Assembly: GCF_946478805.1 (NCBI RefSeq)
Contig: NZ_CAMLDC010000027.1
Location: 1-61,784, forward strand
Source: an uncultured Fluviicola sp.
Lineage (GTDB): Bacteria; Bacteroidota; Bacteroidia; Flavobacteriales; Crocinitomicaceae
Direction: 5' to 3'
Length of the DNA stretch: 61,784 bases
Shown here: piece by piece, positions 17,051-24,211 of the stretch
Numbering within the stretch: position 1 is the stretch's first letter
How the letters are laid out: every line of letters starts with the position of its first letter
Translations under genes and position numbers: made by a program
The notes under the pieces: generated by a model
The model's database searches: none
What the model was told of the DNA's origin: nothing
Seen by the model: the letters and a program-made list of their open reading frames with translations, nothing else

Positions 17051-18913
17051 TTAAAGCAACTTTACTCTGCGAACTCCGGTGCGAGGTTTCGCACCTGTTT
17101 TCTTTCTTCTAACCGTTTTACGCTTGGTGGTCGTTGTTCGGCTTGCTGGACGTTTTCGTCTTCTGACTCCATCTAACCCATCCAATCCGTCCAAACCATT
17201 TACTGTTTTCGACTTTACGGTTTTACCTTTTGATTTTCTGTAAGCTCTGACAGCAAGTACTGTCCCTCCGATAACTGCTGCTGCGATTCCGACTGTGGTT
17301 AAAGGATGATCCTTTATCCACTGCCATACACCACCTTTAGTTGCATCTGGTGCGGTTGTTGACTTAGCCATTGCTGTCGAACTTCTAGCTGCTACTTCCT
17401 GGGTGTCATCCAATTCAGTTAAATCAACTGCTTCAGTAGATGCATCTTTAGAAGCCGGAACCGGAAGTGTAGGCATTGGTTCATCCTCATCAGGTGGAGT
17501 AAGAGCTGCGGACGGAGATGGTGACGATGCTGCCGATGTTGCATCAGGGGCTAAAGCGCCTTTTGCCATGTCCAGGTATTCACCAATCTCTTCCGTATTA
17601 TAAGAATCATTCTTTTCTCCAACGGTTCCTTCTTCCGTGTTGTCTTGAATAATATCTTGTTGCTCTTGCTTCGAACCTTTCTTGAAAATCCCGCTCAGTT
17701 TTTTGATTAGACCTGCTATCGTTCCAATGATTCCTGAAGCTGCTGCAATTGCTGCTCCGGCGGTAATTGACCCTAATCCATTAATTCCACTTGGATGTTG
17801 TACAGAATCAAACTCGTCGGAATACATATCCCCTCCAATTATTGAACGCAGATTGTTTTCATCATAGATTGGCGCATACCCAAGACCATTCACCGCAACG
17901 GCTCTGTTTTTGTTACCGCGACCAGTTAGAATGGCTTTTTTCAAATTCGCTGGTTTACCACCTGCACCGAAAAAGACCTTTTCAATTTTTTCACGGATCT
18001 TTTTCAGCTTTTGAAACTTTGGCATATCTACGTTGTTCTGCCGTGCTTGTTCATCTGTCCAATACGTATAACGCAATTTACTGGCAACTTTCATCAGGTT
18101 CGTCTTCATACTGACCAATACACCTGCTCTTAAAAGAGCAGTTGCAGGATTCAGTTTGTTCACAACGTGCAAAGTTTTCTGAATCCCTCTTTTGATCCGT
18201 TCCTTCAACGGTCCTTTTTCTTCTCTCTTGGCTTTTCGGGCAGCTTTCTTTTCTTGTCTTTTAGCTTTCCCGTCGAGACCTTCCAGATCATCATCATCGA
18301 AATCATCGTCATAGCCGTCAAATCCGTCTACTTCTTCATAAGGGTCGAAGTCGTCATCATCAAAGCCATTCAAATACTGCAATTCCATATCGATGTTTTT
18401 TATTTCCAGATAAGGTGCTTCAAAATTGAATTGATGAACAACACAATCCATTATCACCTCATCCTGATTTGTAATTGCAACGGGGTAAACATGTTCATAC
18501 CCTGCTGCGCTCATACTATTCCTGGACAACCTTATTACAAAGGGAATTCCCAGGTTTAGTAAAATCGATCCGATAAATACTGTCATACAGTCACAATCTA
18601 CGCCTTGCTTTCGGTCACGCCAGGTGCGGGCAGGACGTCTGACTTGTTCTATATTTTCTTCATCTCGTCGATATTGCAAATGCTTAAAACAGAAGTTCCA
18701 TACATTTGCTAACGTTTGCTTTTCAGTACCCGATTTCAGTAAGTTCGCGACCTTACTGGTATCGGAAAGGGTTTGATTAATAGCCCTTTTCATTAAAGCA
18801 ACCGTGTCTTCCAGTTCAGCACGTTTCTTGATGCGGACATTTTCTCCTTCCGGTGAGGGAAATAGGTGGTTATACTGGTTTCCGCTTTCAATTCGTCTTG
18901 CCCCGGTTTTCAT
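17051..18913 (-). CDS. Transglutaminase-fold cysteine protease-like protein with acidic and basic regions
   Basis: A 620-residue protein. Residues about 65-160 form a transglutaminase-like domain. GVDCDCMTVF-----LLNLGIP places a nucleophile Cys107 sixteen residues before GIP, with His141 (YEHVYP) and Asp156 (IMDC) completing a Cys-His-Asp triad. Then follow an Asp-rich stretch (about 180-215), a Lys/Arg-rich stretch, a hydrophobic glycine/alanine segment (about 385-415), a low-complexity Ala/Ser/Pro linker, a transmembrane helix (about 540-560) and a basic tail after NGLDGLDGLDG. It may be a virion-associated protease or crosslinker. It is the largest structural-type gene here. Confidence 0.65.
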   Translation of the reverse strand: MKTGARRIESGNQYNHLFPSPEGENVRIKKRAELEDTVALMKRAINQTLSDTSKVANLLKSGTEKQTLANVWNFCFKHLQYRRDEENIEQVRRPARTWRDRKQGVDCDCMTVFIGSILLNLGIPFVIRLSRNSMSAAGYEHVYPVAITNQDEVIMDCVVHQFNFEAPYLEIKNIDMELQYLNGFDDDDFDPYEEVDGFDGYDDDFDDDDLEGLDGKAKRQEKKAARKAKREEKGPLKERIKRGIQKTLHVVNKLNPATALLRAGVLVSMKTNLMKVASKLRYTYWTDEQARQNNVDMPKFQKLKKIREKIEKVFFGAGGKPANLKKAILTGRGNKNRAVAVNGLGYAPIYDENNLRSIIGGDMYSDEFDSVQHPSGINGLGSITAGAAIAAASGIIGTIAGLIKKLSGIFKKGSKQEQQDIIQDNTEEGTVGEKNDSYNTEEIGEYLDMAKGALAPDATSAASSPSPSAALTPPDEDEPMPTLPVPASKDASTEAVDLTELDDTQEVAARSSTAMAKSTTAPDATKGGVWQWIKDHPLTTVGIAAAVIGGTVLAVRAYRKSKGKTVKSKTVNGLDGLDGLDGVRRRKRPASRTTTTKRKTVRRKKTGAKPRTGVRRVKLL

Positions 18914-19413
18914 ACCTTCATTGTTGTGGTTTGCTCGTAAGGAAATGCTCCGAACAAGGTAAATACCCGTGCTTGTGTTTCTACTTTGATTGTAAGCTTT
19001 GTTTTACCATCCTGGTTCTGAAGCTTCTTAACCAAATCAGGTGCTACACTTATCAGGGAAAGCCAAGGAATGATGACTTCGGATTCTATCGCTCCTGTTT
19101 CTCTGCTTGCACGAATGATGATTTTGTCATTGTCGCGGGCTTGCTCAGGTATGTCGATTTCCCGCATGTTACTTGTTGCTACCTGCTTGCCGTTTAACGT
19201 TATCCGGATTAACGGTGGTGACATTCGCAGTACACTTGTTGTGGGGTTCTTGATGTTGTAACTGACTTTCAGGATAACCCCTTGTGCTGAAAGTTTGTGA
19301 ATCCTTCCTCCAACTGCCAACACAATTTTGTATTGGGATTTGTTAATGCCGTAGAGGTAACTTCCTGCTGCCAGGGCTAATCCTCCAATGGCGATGATCG
19401 CGAAGGTTTTCAT
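18910..19413 (-). CDS. LEA14/WHy-like domain protein with N-terminal membrane anchor
   Basis: A 167-residue protein. The N-terminal transmembrane segment (about 4-24) is followed by a beta-sandwich resembling the LEA_2 (water-stress and hypersensitive response, WHy) domain: VSYNIKNPTTSVLRMSPPLIRITLNGKQVA is the typical N-P-(T/S) strand-turn pattern. Such domains occur in bacterial and phage proteins exposed on membranes. The function here is unknown. Its end overlaps the next gene by 4 bp, and the leader CTAAATCAAAAATCAA precedes its ATG. Confidence 0.6.
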   Translation of the reverse strand: MKTFAIIAIGGLALAAGSYLYGINKSQYKIVLAVGGRIHKLSAQGVILKVSYNIKNPTTSVLRMSPPLIRITLNGKQVATSNMREIDIPEQARDNDKIIIRASRETGAIESEVIIPWLSLISVAPDLVKKLQNQDGKTKLTIKVETQARVFTLFGAFPYEQTTTMKV

Positions 19414-19445
19414 TTGATTTTTGATTTAGGTGTTTACTACTTAAC

Positions 19446-19616
19446 TTACTTCTGTTTCTCCCGATTTCGGGCATTGAGCTTAAATGATATGTTTCTTACT
19501 TGTCCGTCTAATCGTCCGACCTTTTTTGACATTTCTTTAAAGTCTGAATGAAAGTCTTTGACGAAATACAGGCAAACGGCTACCAATATGCTGTTGATGA
19601 TTAATAGGGCTTCCAT
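19446..19616 (-). CDS. Small single-pass membrane protein
   Basis: A 56-residue frame from the ATG at 19616 to TAA at 19446, starting MEALLIINSILVAVCLYFVK. One membrane helix (4-19) is followed by a charged, coiled-coil-like cytoplasmic tail (DFHSDFKEMSKKVGRLDGQVRN). It fills the gap between two operon genes and has the same orientation. Size and topology resemble small phage holin or virion membrane proteins, without firm homology. Confidence 0.5.
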   Translation of the reverse strand: MEALLIINSILVAVCLYFVKDFHSDFKEMSKKVGRLDGQVRNISFKLNARNREKQK

Positions 19617-19624
19617 GTGTTTAT

Positions 19625-20005
19625 TTAAAAGAATGTTCTTTTTCTATCAGCTATAACTTCAAGTTGTTTAACTATTTCGGAGAGAATATGAGCATGTTTT
19701 TTTGTTCTTGACCTCCTTTCCCATTTGTTATAATACTTGAATCTAAGATCGTGTGTGTCGGTTAAACGTTTCTCTTTAGTGGATTTTAAAGAATCCTTGC
19801 CAATGAGCACTCTTTCTTCCCAAACCTCTAAATATTCTACTGCTCCACCCTTAATCCCATAACTTGCATAACCTAGCTTATGAGAATTATCAGTCCTGGC
19901 ACGAATGTAATAGCCTTTATAAATTCCTTCAAATTCATGGTAAATCCGTTTCCTGTTAGAGGGGTTAAACGTTATTACGTCTCTTATTATACCTATGCTT
20001 TCCAT
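19625..20005 (-). CDS. Hypothetical protein
   Basis: About 126 residues from MESIGIIRDVITF. A mixed alpha/beta protein with FEGIYKGYYIRARTDNSHKLGYASYGIKGG, a charged middle and a helical C-terminus. The ATG at 20005 follows AATAATTAAG. A frame open to 20098 adds a repetitive segment (MRIEANRSEQLRNGSESEAR) coded by short ttcgattcg-type repeats, which I think is upstream DNA. No family recognised. Confidence 0.5.
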   Translation of the reverse strand: MESIGIIRDVITFNPSNRKRIYHEFEGIYKGYYIRARTDNSHKLGYASYGIKGGAVEYLEVWEERVLIGKDSLKSTKEKRLTDTHDLRFKYYNKWERRSRTKKHAHILSEIVKQLEVIADRKRTFF

Positions 20006-20126
20006 CTTAATTATTTTTCGTTGTTCTTTCTCCAAATTTCGAGCTTCTGATTCCGAACCATTGCGCAATTGTTCACTTCGATTCGCTTCGATTCGCAATT
20101 GTTCGGAATCATTCGCTATAATTGGC

Positions 20127-20441
20127 TCAATTCAGATAGATTTCCATTACATCGAATGGCTTATCTGGTCTTGCATCCAACTTAGAATTAATCACTCGCA
20201 AATGTCTTGCAACATCAGGTGATATTAATTTGTCGATCTTGGTTAGAATGGCTTCGAAGATCTGCTTCATTACAAATTCATCGGTTCCATTCTCCTTTGC
20301 AAGATCAGAGTAGGATTTTTCTTTTACGATGCGGTCCAGGAGAAGCTTAATTTGAATGTCCCGAAGTTCTCCCCATAAATCTGGATCGTTCTTGATCCAT
20401 AGCATAAGGAAGATGTTGATGTCTTTTTTTTCTAATTGCAT
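20127..20441 (-). CDS. Sigma-70-region-4-like or HTH-type small protein
   Basis: A 104-residue helical protein. KSYSDLAKENGTDEFVMKQIFEAILTKIDKLI (about 42-73) looks like a helix-turn-helix of the kind in sigma region 4 or DnaA-like DNA-binding domains. It is the second gene of the leftward operon, so an early regulatory or replication role is plausible. Leader CACCTAAATTTTTTCAGTC before the ATG. No exact family recognised. Confidence 0.5.
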   Translation of the reverse strand: MQLEKKDINIFLMLWIKNDPDLWGELRDIQIKLLLDRIVKEKSYSDLAKENGTDEFVMKQIFEAILTKIDKLISPDVARHLRVINSKLDARPDKPFDVMEIYLN

Positions 20442-20460
20442 GACTGAAAAAATTTAGGTG

Positions 20461-20670
20461 TTAACGATAAGGGTTGAGGTATGAAATGACTTCCTCTTCG
20501 TCCAATTCTTTGTATTTACAGAATTGTTTGAGTGTGAGAAAACCATTCTCGATGCTTAGAGCATCGCGGATGTGCTGGTGTTCGCGCTGTGCGCTACGGA
20601 TGTTTTGCCACCCGTATAAGGTCTGAATGTCTTTGGGAGTTATGTATATCCCCCCTTTTAACTTTTCCAT
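20461..20670 (-). CDS. Small HTH-like protein, first gene of leftward operon
   Basis: A 69-residue protein. ITPKDIQTLYGWQNIRSAQREHQHIRDAL resembles small Bacteroidota proteins that pair a helix-turn-helix (QTLYGW) with a second helical motif (LTLKQFCKYKELDEEEVISYL). It is the promoter-proximal gene, with the G-rich control region directly upstream. Probably DNA-binding; function unknown. Confidence 0.55.
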   Translation of the reverse strand: MEKLKGGIYITPKDIQTLYGWQNIRSAQREHQHIRDALSIENGFLTLKQFCKYKELDEEEVISYLNPYR

Positions 20671-21207
20671 GATCTAGGTGATTTCTGCAAAGATTGTACA
20701 CTTGCTCCGTTCGCAAAGAATGGGAACTACCCCGTATCACCGCCGGATGGAACGGGGATTACTCCTGGACTACGGGGATTACAGAGGGGGAACAGGTCTG
20801 GTTGGCGGGGGGACGGGGGGGGACATGGGGGGCAGTACTTTTAGGAAAACAAGGAAATTTTGGCTCAAATCCTAGGTAACTCCATGTCACTCCATGTTGG
20901 AAGAAGCTTTTTCCATGTAAGGTTATAGGTTGAAATCAGGTCATTTTTCATGTTTTAACTAAAAAAAGCGTAACAAAAAAGCATATTACTGATTCATCCT
21001 AATTTGCTCATTATCAAATTACATGTTAAAAATGGTTGGGTAAAAATTAAAATATTGTCATTTTTTAACAAACCGATAGTTAAACCTTTTGGAATAATTG
21101 ACTGTATAATTCGTTAAATTAAGAAACTGTAAACCTTAAAAGTCGGGTAATCTTCCCCTAACCGCATAGACTACAAAGTTGATTGTTACAATTTTTATTA
21201 TTGCGTT
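20671..21207. promoter_or_regulatory. 537-bp divergent control region with G-runs and iteron-like repeats
   Basis: No convincing gene. Bases 20774-20832 hold five G-runs of 4, 5, 6, 8 and 6 on the plus strand, a strong G-quadruplex motif in an AT-rich genome. An 11-base direct repeat ACGGGGATTAC occurs at 20752-20762 and 20772-20782, and TACCCCGTA (20728-20736) is an inverted partner of TACGGGG (20771-20777). The remainder (20940-21207) is AT-rich and probably holds the promoter of the rightward gene. It may include a replication origin. Confidence 0.45.
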
Positions 21208-21450
21208 ATGGCCACCCAACATGATTATTACACCCCAGAGGAACTCATGCAGAGATTCCCTCAACTCAAGATGCTTGGGTGGAACTCTTCAAAAATTGGT
21301 ATTTTTTTCAGTTCAGGACTACTAATAGGATATCATAGTGGAAAAGAAAAGAAAGCTTTGATTTTGGAATCTAGCTTTATTGAACTCATTGAGTTTACGA
21401 ATACTATTTCGGTTAAGAAACAAGTGTTTACTTACCCTAAAAATCAGTAA
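21208..21450 (+). CDS. Small putative regulatory protein
   Basis: An 80-residue protein transcribed opposite to the 20-kb operon. YTPEELMQRFPQLKMLGWNSSKIGIFFSSGLLIGYHSGKEKKALI looks like a small winged-HTH or excisionase-like fold, but I cannot name a family. Its strong terminator follows immediately. The position across the control region suggests a regulator or a second directionality factor. Confidence 0.55.
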   Translation: MATQHDYYTPEELMQRFPQLKMLGWNSSKIGIFFSSGLLIGYHSGKEKKALILESSFIELIEFTNTISVKKQVFTYPKNQ

Positions 21451-21457
21451 CTAAAAA

Positions 21458-21485
21458 AGAGGTGCGGCAACACCTCTTCATTTTT
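21458..21485 (+). terminator. Intrinsic terminator
   Basis: Seven-base stem AGAGGTG / CACCTCT with loop CGGCAA, followed by TTCATTTTT. It ends the 21208-21450 transcript. Confidence 0.8.
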
Positions 21486-21596
21486 AATTTACCGGCTCTT
21501 TCATGCAAACGAAATAGAGTGCTTAAAACAACTGACCTAAATATAATAAAACTTTTTAATCGTTACACATCTGTGTAATATTCTCATTTTTGAGAA

Positions 21597-21929
21597 TCAA
21601 TATTTCTTTTTATTATCGGTCAAGTACGGGTCATGTTCATCCCACGGAGTTGCACCATCAAGATCATTATTTTTTGATAAGATCGAAAAGTTGCTATCGT
21701 GTAATTTTTCCATGAAAACTTTCGGCTCTAATCCACCGGTTAAAGTCTTAATTTGTTCTTGTATGCTGTGAATTCTAACTACAAATCGTCTCTCTTGGTT
21801 TAAACTTTCGTACACTTTTAATTTAGCTTCAAGATGCACAATATTAAAAAAAGTCTGCAATGCAGCTTGTTCTAGATTTAAAGATCCATGCTGATTAATG
21901 ACACTTGAAAAATATTTAGTGTACTTCAT
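21597..21929 (-). CDS. Hypothetical helical protein
   Basis: A 110-residue, mainly helical protein (LEQAALQTFFNIVHLEAKLKVYESLNQE) with an Asp-rich C-terminus (DLDGATPWDEHDPYLTDN). No family recognised. It stands alone between the short rightward gene and the XRE regulator, with 300 bp of hairpin-containing DNA upstream. Confidence 0.55.
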   Translation of the reverse strand: MKYTKYFSSVINQHGSLNLEQAALQTFFNIVHLEAKLKVYESLNQERRFVVRIHSIQEQIKTLTGGLEPKVFMEKLHDSNFSILSKNNDLDGATPWDEHDPYLTDNKKKY

Positions 21930-22233
21930 TTTTCAAAACTACAAAATGAGTAAATATAAATCAATAAATGATTAATATACAATCAATTTGTGGCTCATTG
22001 AAAGAAAAAAGGCACAAAGACGGGCGTCCATGTACCTTTTGCTATTACCTAACCACTATTCACTAACTATATAACGTCTTTATTAGTTCAAAGTTGCATG
22101 CTTGACTACATTTTAAGATTTTTTTTGATTCTAGAATTAAAGAAAAAGACATTAGAACGAGCGTCCTAATGCCTTTTTAATCAACCTAACCTAACCACCT
22201 AAATCAGATGCAAGGTATAAAATATTTTTTAAA
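21930..22233. other. Intergenic region with two related hairpins
   Basis: I see no gene in these 304 bases. Two similar nested hairpins occur. One is at 22007-22040 (AAAAGGCACA / TGTACCTTTT, tip GACG-GG-CGTC). The other is at 22143-22178 (AAAAAGACATTAG / CTAATGCCTTTTT, tip ACG-AG-CGT). Each is followed by an ACCTAACCA-type stretch, so one probably arose from the other. They look like intrinsic terminators, the right one for the XRE gene. Confidence 0.5.
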
Positions 22234-22617
22234 TCACTTTTTGCTTTTAAGTAATTCTTCTAGTAATTGAATTCGCTTTTCTTTCTCTTCTAATAATTTT
22301 TCATATACATCCTTTAGGTCTTCTCCTGTGAATGTAAAAGAATTGTTGACTCCTGAAAAAGTGCCCGATTGATTACAATTATTAAAGACATTCGCTTTAT
22401 CAAAGTTTAGCATGTCATTTACATCAACACCTAGAATTGAAGCAATTTCTTCCACCTTCTCGAAATCTATCTTTGTCTCATTATTTTCAATTTTACTTAA
22501 TGCAGGTTGGGAAATTCCCAATTTTTTTGCAAGGTAGTCTTGTGAAATATCTTTGAATTCTCGAGCAGCGCGAATTTTATGCCCAACTGCTATTTTTTTT
22601 GATCCTATTCCCGCCAT
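22234..22617 (-). CDS. XRE-family transcriptional regulator
   Basis: About 127 residues from the ATG at 22617 (MAGIGSKKIAVG). A classical HTH_3 domain (about 12-68) contains ISQDYLAKKLGISQPALSKIENNETKID, with the recognition helix SQPALSKIE. A linker of Asn/Ser/Phe follows, then a C-terminal leucine-rich coiled coil (DLKDVYEKLLEEKEKRIQLLEELL) for oligomerisation. It may be a prophage-type repressor for the element or the regulator of the adjacent RiPP operon. A palindrome at 22709-22731 upstream is a candidate operator. Confidence 0.85.
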   Translation of the reverse strand: MAGIGSKKIAVGHKIRAAREFKDISQDYLAKKLGISQPALSKIENNETKIDFEKVEEIASILGVDVNDMLNFDKANVFNNCNQSGTFSGVNNSFTFTGEDLKDVYEKLLEEKEKRIQLLEELLKSKK

Positions 22618-23033
22618 GATACAATTCCTTAAATGATCCAAATTCGATAAAAACAAATATACATAATGAAACGCTTATCGAATATTTCAATGCTTTTTTT
22701 TGAGTAATAATATTTGCTCATGCAAAATATTTTCCGAAAAATCAAGTTATAAATTATAACCTGAAAAATGTAACAAGAGAATAAAAAAACATTATACTTG
22801 TCGTCGTTAGCTTTAATCACTAGCTCTCAACTTCTTAGTTGAGAAAGCTTTAATCACTGAATGAAATTCAGCGAAAACATATTTAAAATAATGGAGGTGC
22901 TGTAACACCCCCATCAACGCATTTCGGTGTTTACAGACTAAGATTTGCAAAACTTTTGCAATTGTTGGATTGCCGAAAACGCTATTGTAAAAGTATTGAA
23001 TTAGAGTAGGCAAAACAAATAACACATTTAATT
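22618..23033. promoter_or_regulatory. Divergent intergenic region between XRE regulator and RiPP precursor
   Basis: These 416 bases carry no convincing gene; the short frames on the minus strand have non-protein-like composition. An imperfect palindrome AATATTTGC-TCAT-GCAAAATATT at 22709-22731 is a candidate operator for the XRE protein. A hairpin-like GGTG-CTGTAA-CACC lies near 22895. The promoters of both flanking genes must lie here, but I cannot place them with confidence. Confidence 0.45.
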
Positions 23034-23243
23034 ATGAGCAAAACACTTGAATCTTTACAATCAAAGAAGTTTGATTCAAAAAGCCTGACTGGAATAGCAG
23101 GTGGTGAAACTACCTACGGATTATGGCGCGAAACTCGTTATGACGGAATGGGAGGACAAGACGGAGATACTGCTGCGACGACTTACAATCCGCCAAACAC
23201 TCCGTCAGGAACACAAGGAACTGATTATTTGCCTAAGAGATAA
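23034..23243 (+). CDS. RiPP precursor peptide (grasp-with-spasm type, double-glycine leader)
   Basis: A 69-residue peptide. The leader (1-24) ends TGIAGG, a double-glycine site for the C39 peptidase of the exporter coded at 27199. The hydrophobic leader positions (L5, L8, F13, L18) fit that recognition. The 45-residue core has no Cys and is rich in Thr (26, 27, 34, 46, 49, 50, 56, 60, 63) and acidic residues (E25, E33, D37, D43, D45, D64). These are the side chains that ATP-grasp ligases join as ester or amide macrocycles. It is followed by a strong hairpin and then the maturation and export genes. Activity of the product is unknown. Confidence 0.85.
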   Translation: MSKTLESLQSKKFDSKSLTGIAGGETTYGLWRETRYDGMGGQDGDTAATTYNPPNTPSGTQGTDYLPKR

Positions 23244-23259
23244 TCTGGTTCGATTCAAT

Positions 23260-23288
23260 ATCCCCTGCTTTTCTACAAAGCAGGGGAT
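23260..23288 (+). terminator. Hairpin between RiPP precursor and downstream operon
   Basis: Perfect 11-base stem ATCCCCTGCTT / AAGCAGGGGAT with a 7-base loop. There is no long T-run after it, so it is probably a partial attenuator or an mRNA-stabilising hairpin that lets precursor transcripts outnumber those of the maturation genes. Confidence 0.65.
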
Positions 23289-23311
23289 TTCAAAAAACTA
23301 AAAAAGTGAAA

Positions 23312-24211
23312 ATGAAAAACGCTCTCTTCCTATTCGGCATTTTAGTCAATGTCTGTTCTTACGGACAATTCAACCACATTCAATACAAAACGGATTGTGA
23401 TGTAGCATACCGTTCAGCTATTGATGATTTGAACTATTCGAAAAGTTTAAGTGCATTATCGAAAGTGGAGAAAAAGTACGGAAAGCTTTATTGCGAGGAA
23501 TATATTCTCATGGCTCACTGTTATAAAAAGTTGGGTAAGGAAACCAAAAGTGCCAAAACCCTAAGAAAGGCTTGGTCGAATTATGGATTTGACATGGTTT
23601 GTCTCACTCAGATAAAACAGATCGACCTTGGAGAAATAAACAAAGGCTATACCGTTAAACAGCAAAAATTCGTGCAGCAAGGCTATGACAATTTTGCGAA
23701 GCTGAACCGAAGCAATACCGATTCTTTGAAGCTTGTTTTAGAAGCTATGCTGGAAAGGGATCAGGTTCCACGCATGAAATTTTATAGCGACTCAGTGATT
23801 GATACCATTGCGGTGAATCGTGAAATTGTTTTGGTAGACTCACTTAACTTAATTGAATTCCGGAATATTATTTACAAACTGGGATATCCCGGAGAATGGA
23901 TCCTGCCAGGTAATGTTTCTCGGGTATTTGTTCTGTTGGTTCATTCGTCCTATAACCAAGCATTTTTTGATGAAATGCAACCGGTGTTTTTAAAAGAGGT
24001 GATTGCAGGCCGGATGCCTCCCAGTCATTATGCCTTGTGGTTAGACAGGCACAATTCCGTGGTGGATTTACCGCAGAATTATGGTATGCTTGCTGTCGGG
24101 GGGAACTTAAACCTTTCAGAAAAGCAAAAACAGGATATTCAAGCAGCCCGTTTAAAGGTCGGTTTGATTAACAATTGCCCGATCCCCACTCAATTACTGA
24201 TGTTCAGATGA
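23312..24211 (+). CDS. Secreted DUF6624-like protein of the RiPP operon
   Basis: About 299 residues from the ATG at 23312. A signal peptide (MKNALFLFGILVNVCSYGQ) is followed by a helical TPR-like region (about 20-110) and a C-terminal part that resembles DUF6624: EVIAGRMPPSHYALWLDRHN ... QNYGML. Its stop overlaps the ATP-grasp start (ATGA). Exported to the periplasm or outer membrane, it might act in self-protection, processing or sensing. The role is unknown. An in-frame GTG two codons earlier is an alternative start. Confidence 0.6.
   Translation: MKNALFLFGILVNVCSYGQFNHIQYKTDCDVAYRSAIDDLNYSKSLSALSKVEKKYGKLYCEEYILMAHCYKKLGKETKSAKTLRKAWSNYGFDMVCLTQIKQIDLGEINKGYTVKQQKFVQQGYDNFAKLNRSNTDSLKLVLEAMLERDQVPRMKFYSDSVIDTIAVNREIVLVDSLNLIEFRNIIYKLGYPGEWILPGNVSRVFVLLVHSSYNQAFFDEMQPVFLKEVIAGRMPPSHYALWLDRHNSVVDLPQNYGMLAVGGNLNLSEKQKQDIQAARLKVGLINNCPIPTQLLMFR

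Noticed and set aside
20678..20879. Open frames of 61-65 codons on the plus strand in the G-rich region
   Set aside because: They are low-complexity Gly/Arg/Trp peptides that arise from G-runs and have no start context; the region looks regulatory.
22629..23025. Two minus-strand frames (63 and 70 codons) upstream of the XRE regulator
   Set aside because: Composition is not protein-like, there is no leader motif, and they lie in a divergent promoter region.
23034..23243. Lanthipeptide or sactipeptide precursor
   Set aside because: The core contains no Cys, so neither lanthionine nor sulfur-to-carbon links can form.
23101..23301. A 66-codon frame overlapping the RiPP precursor
   Set aside because: It is an out-of-frame shadow of the precursor and runs through the hairpin; the precursor itself has the double-glycine leader.
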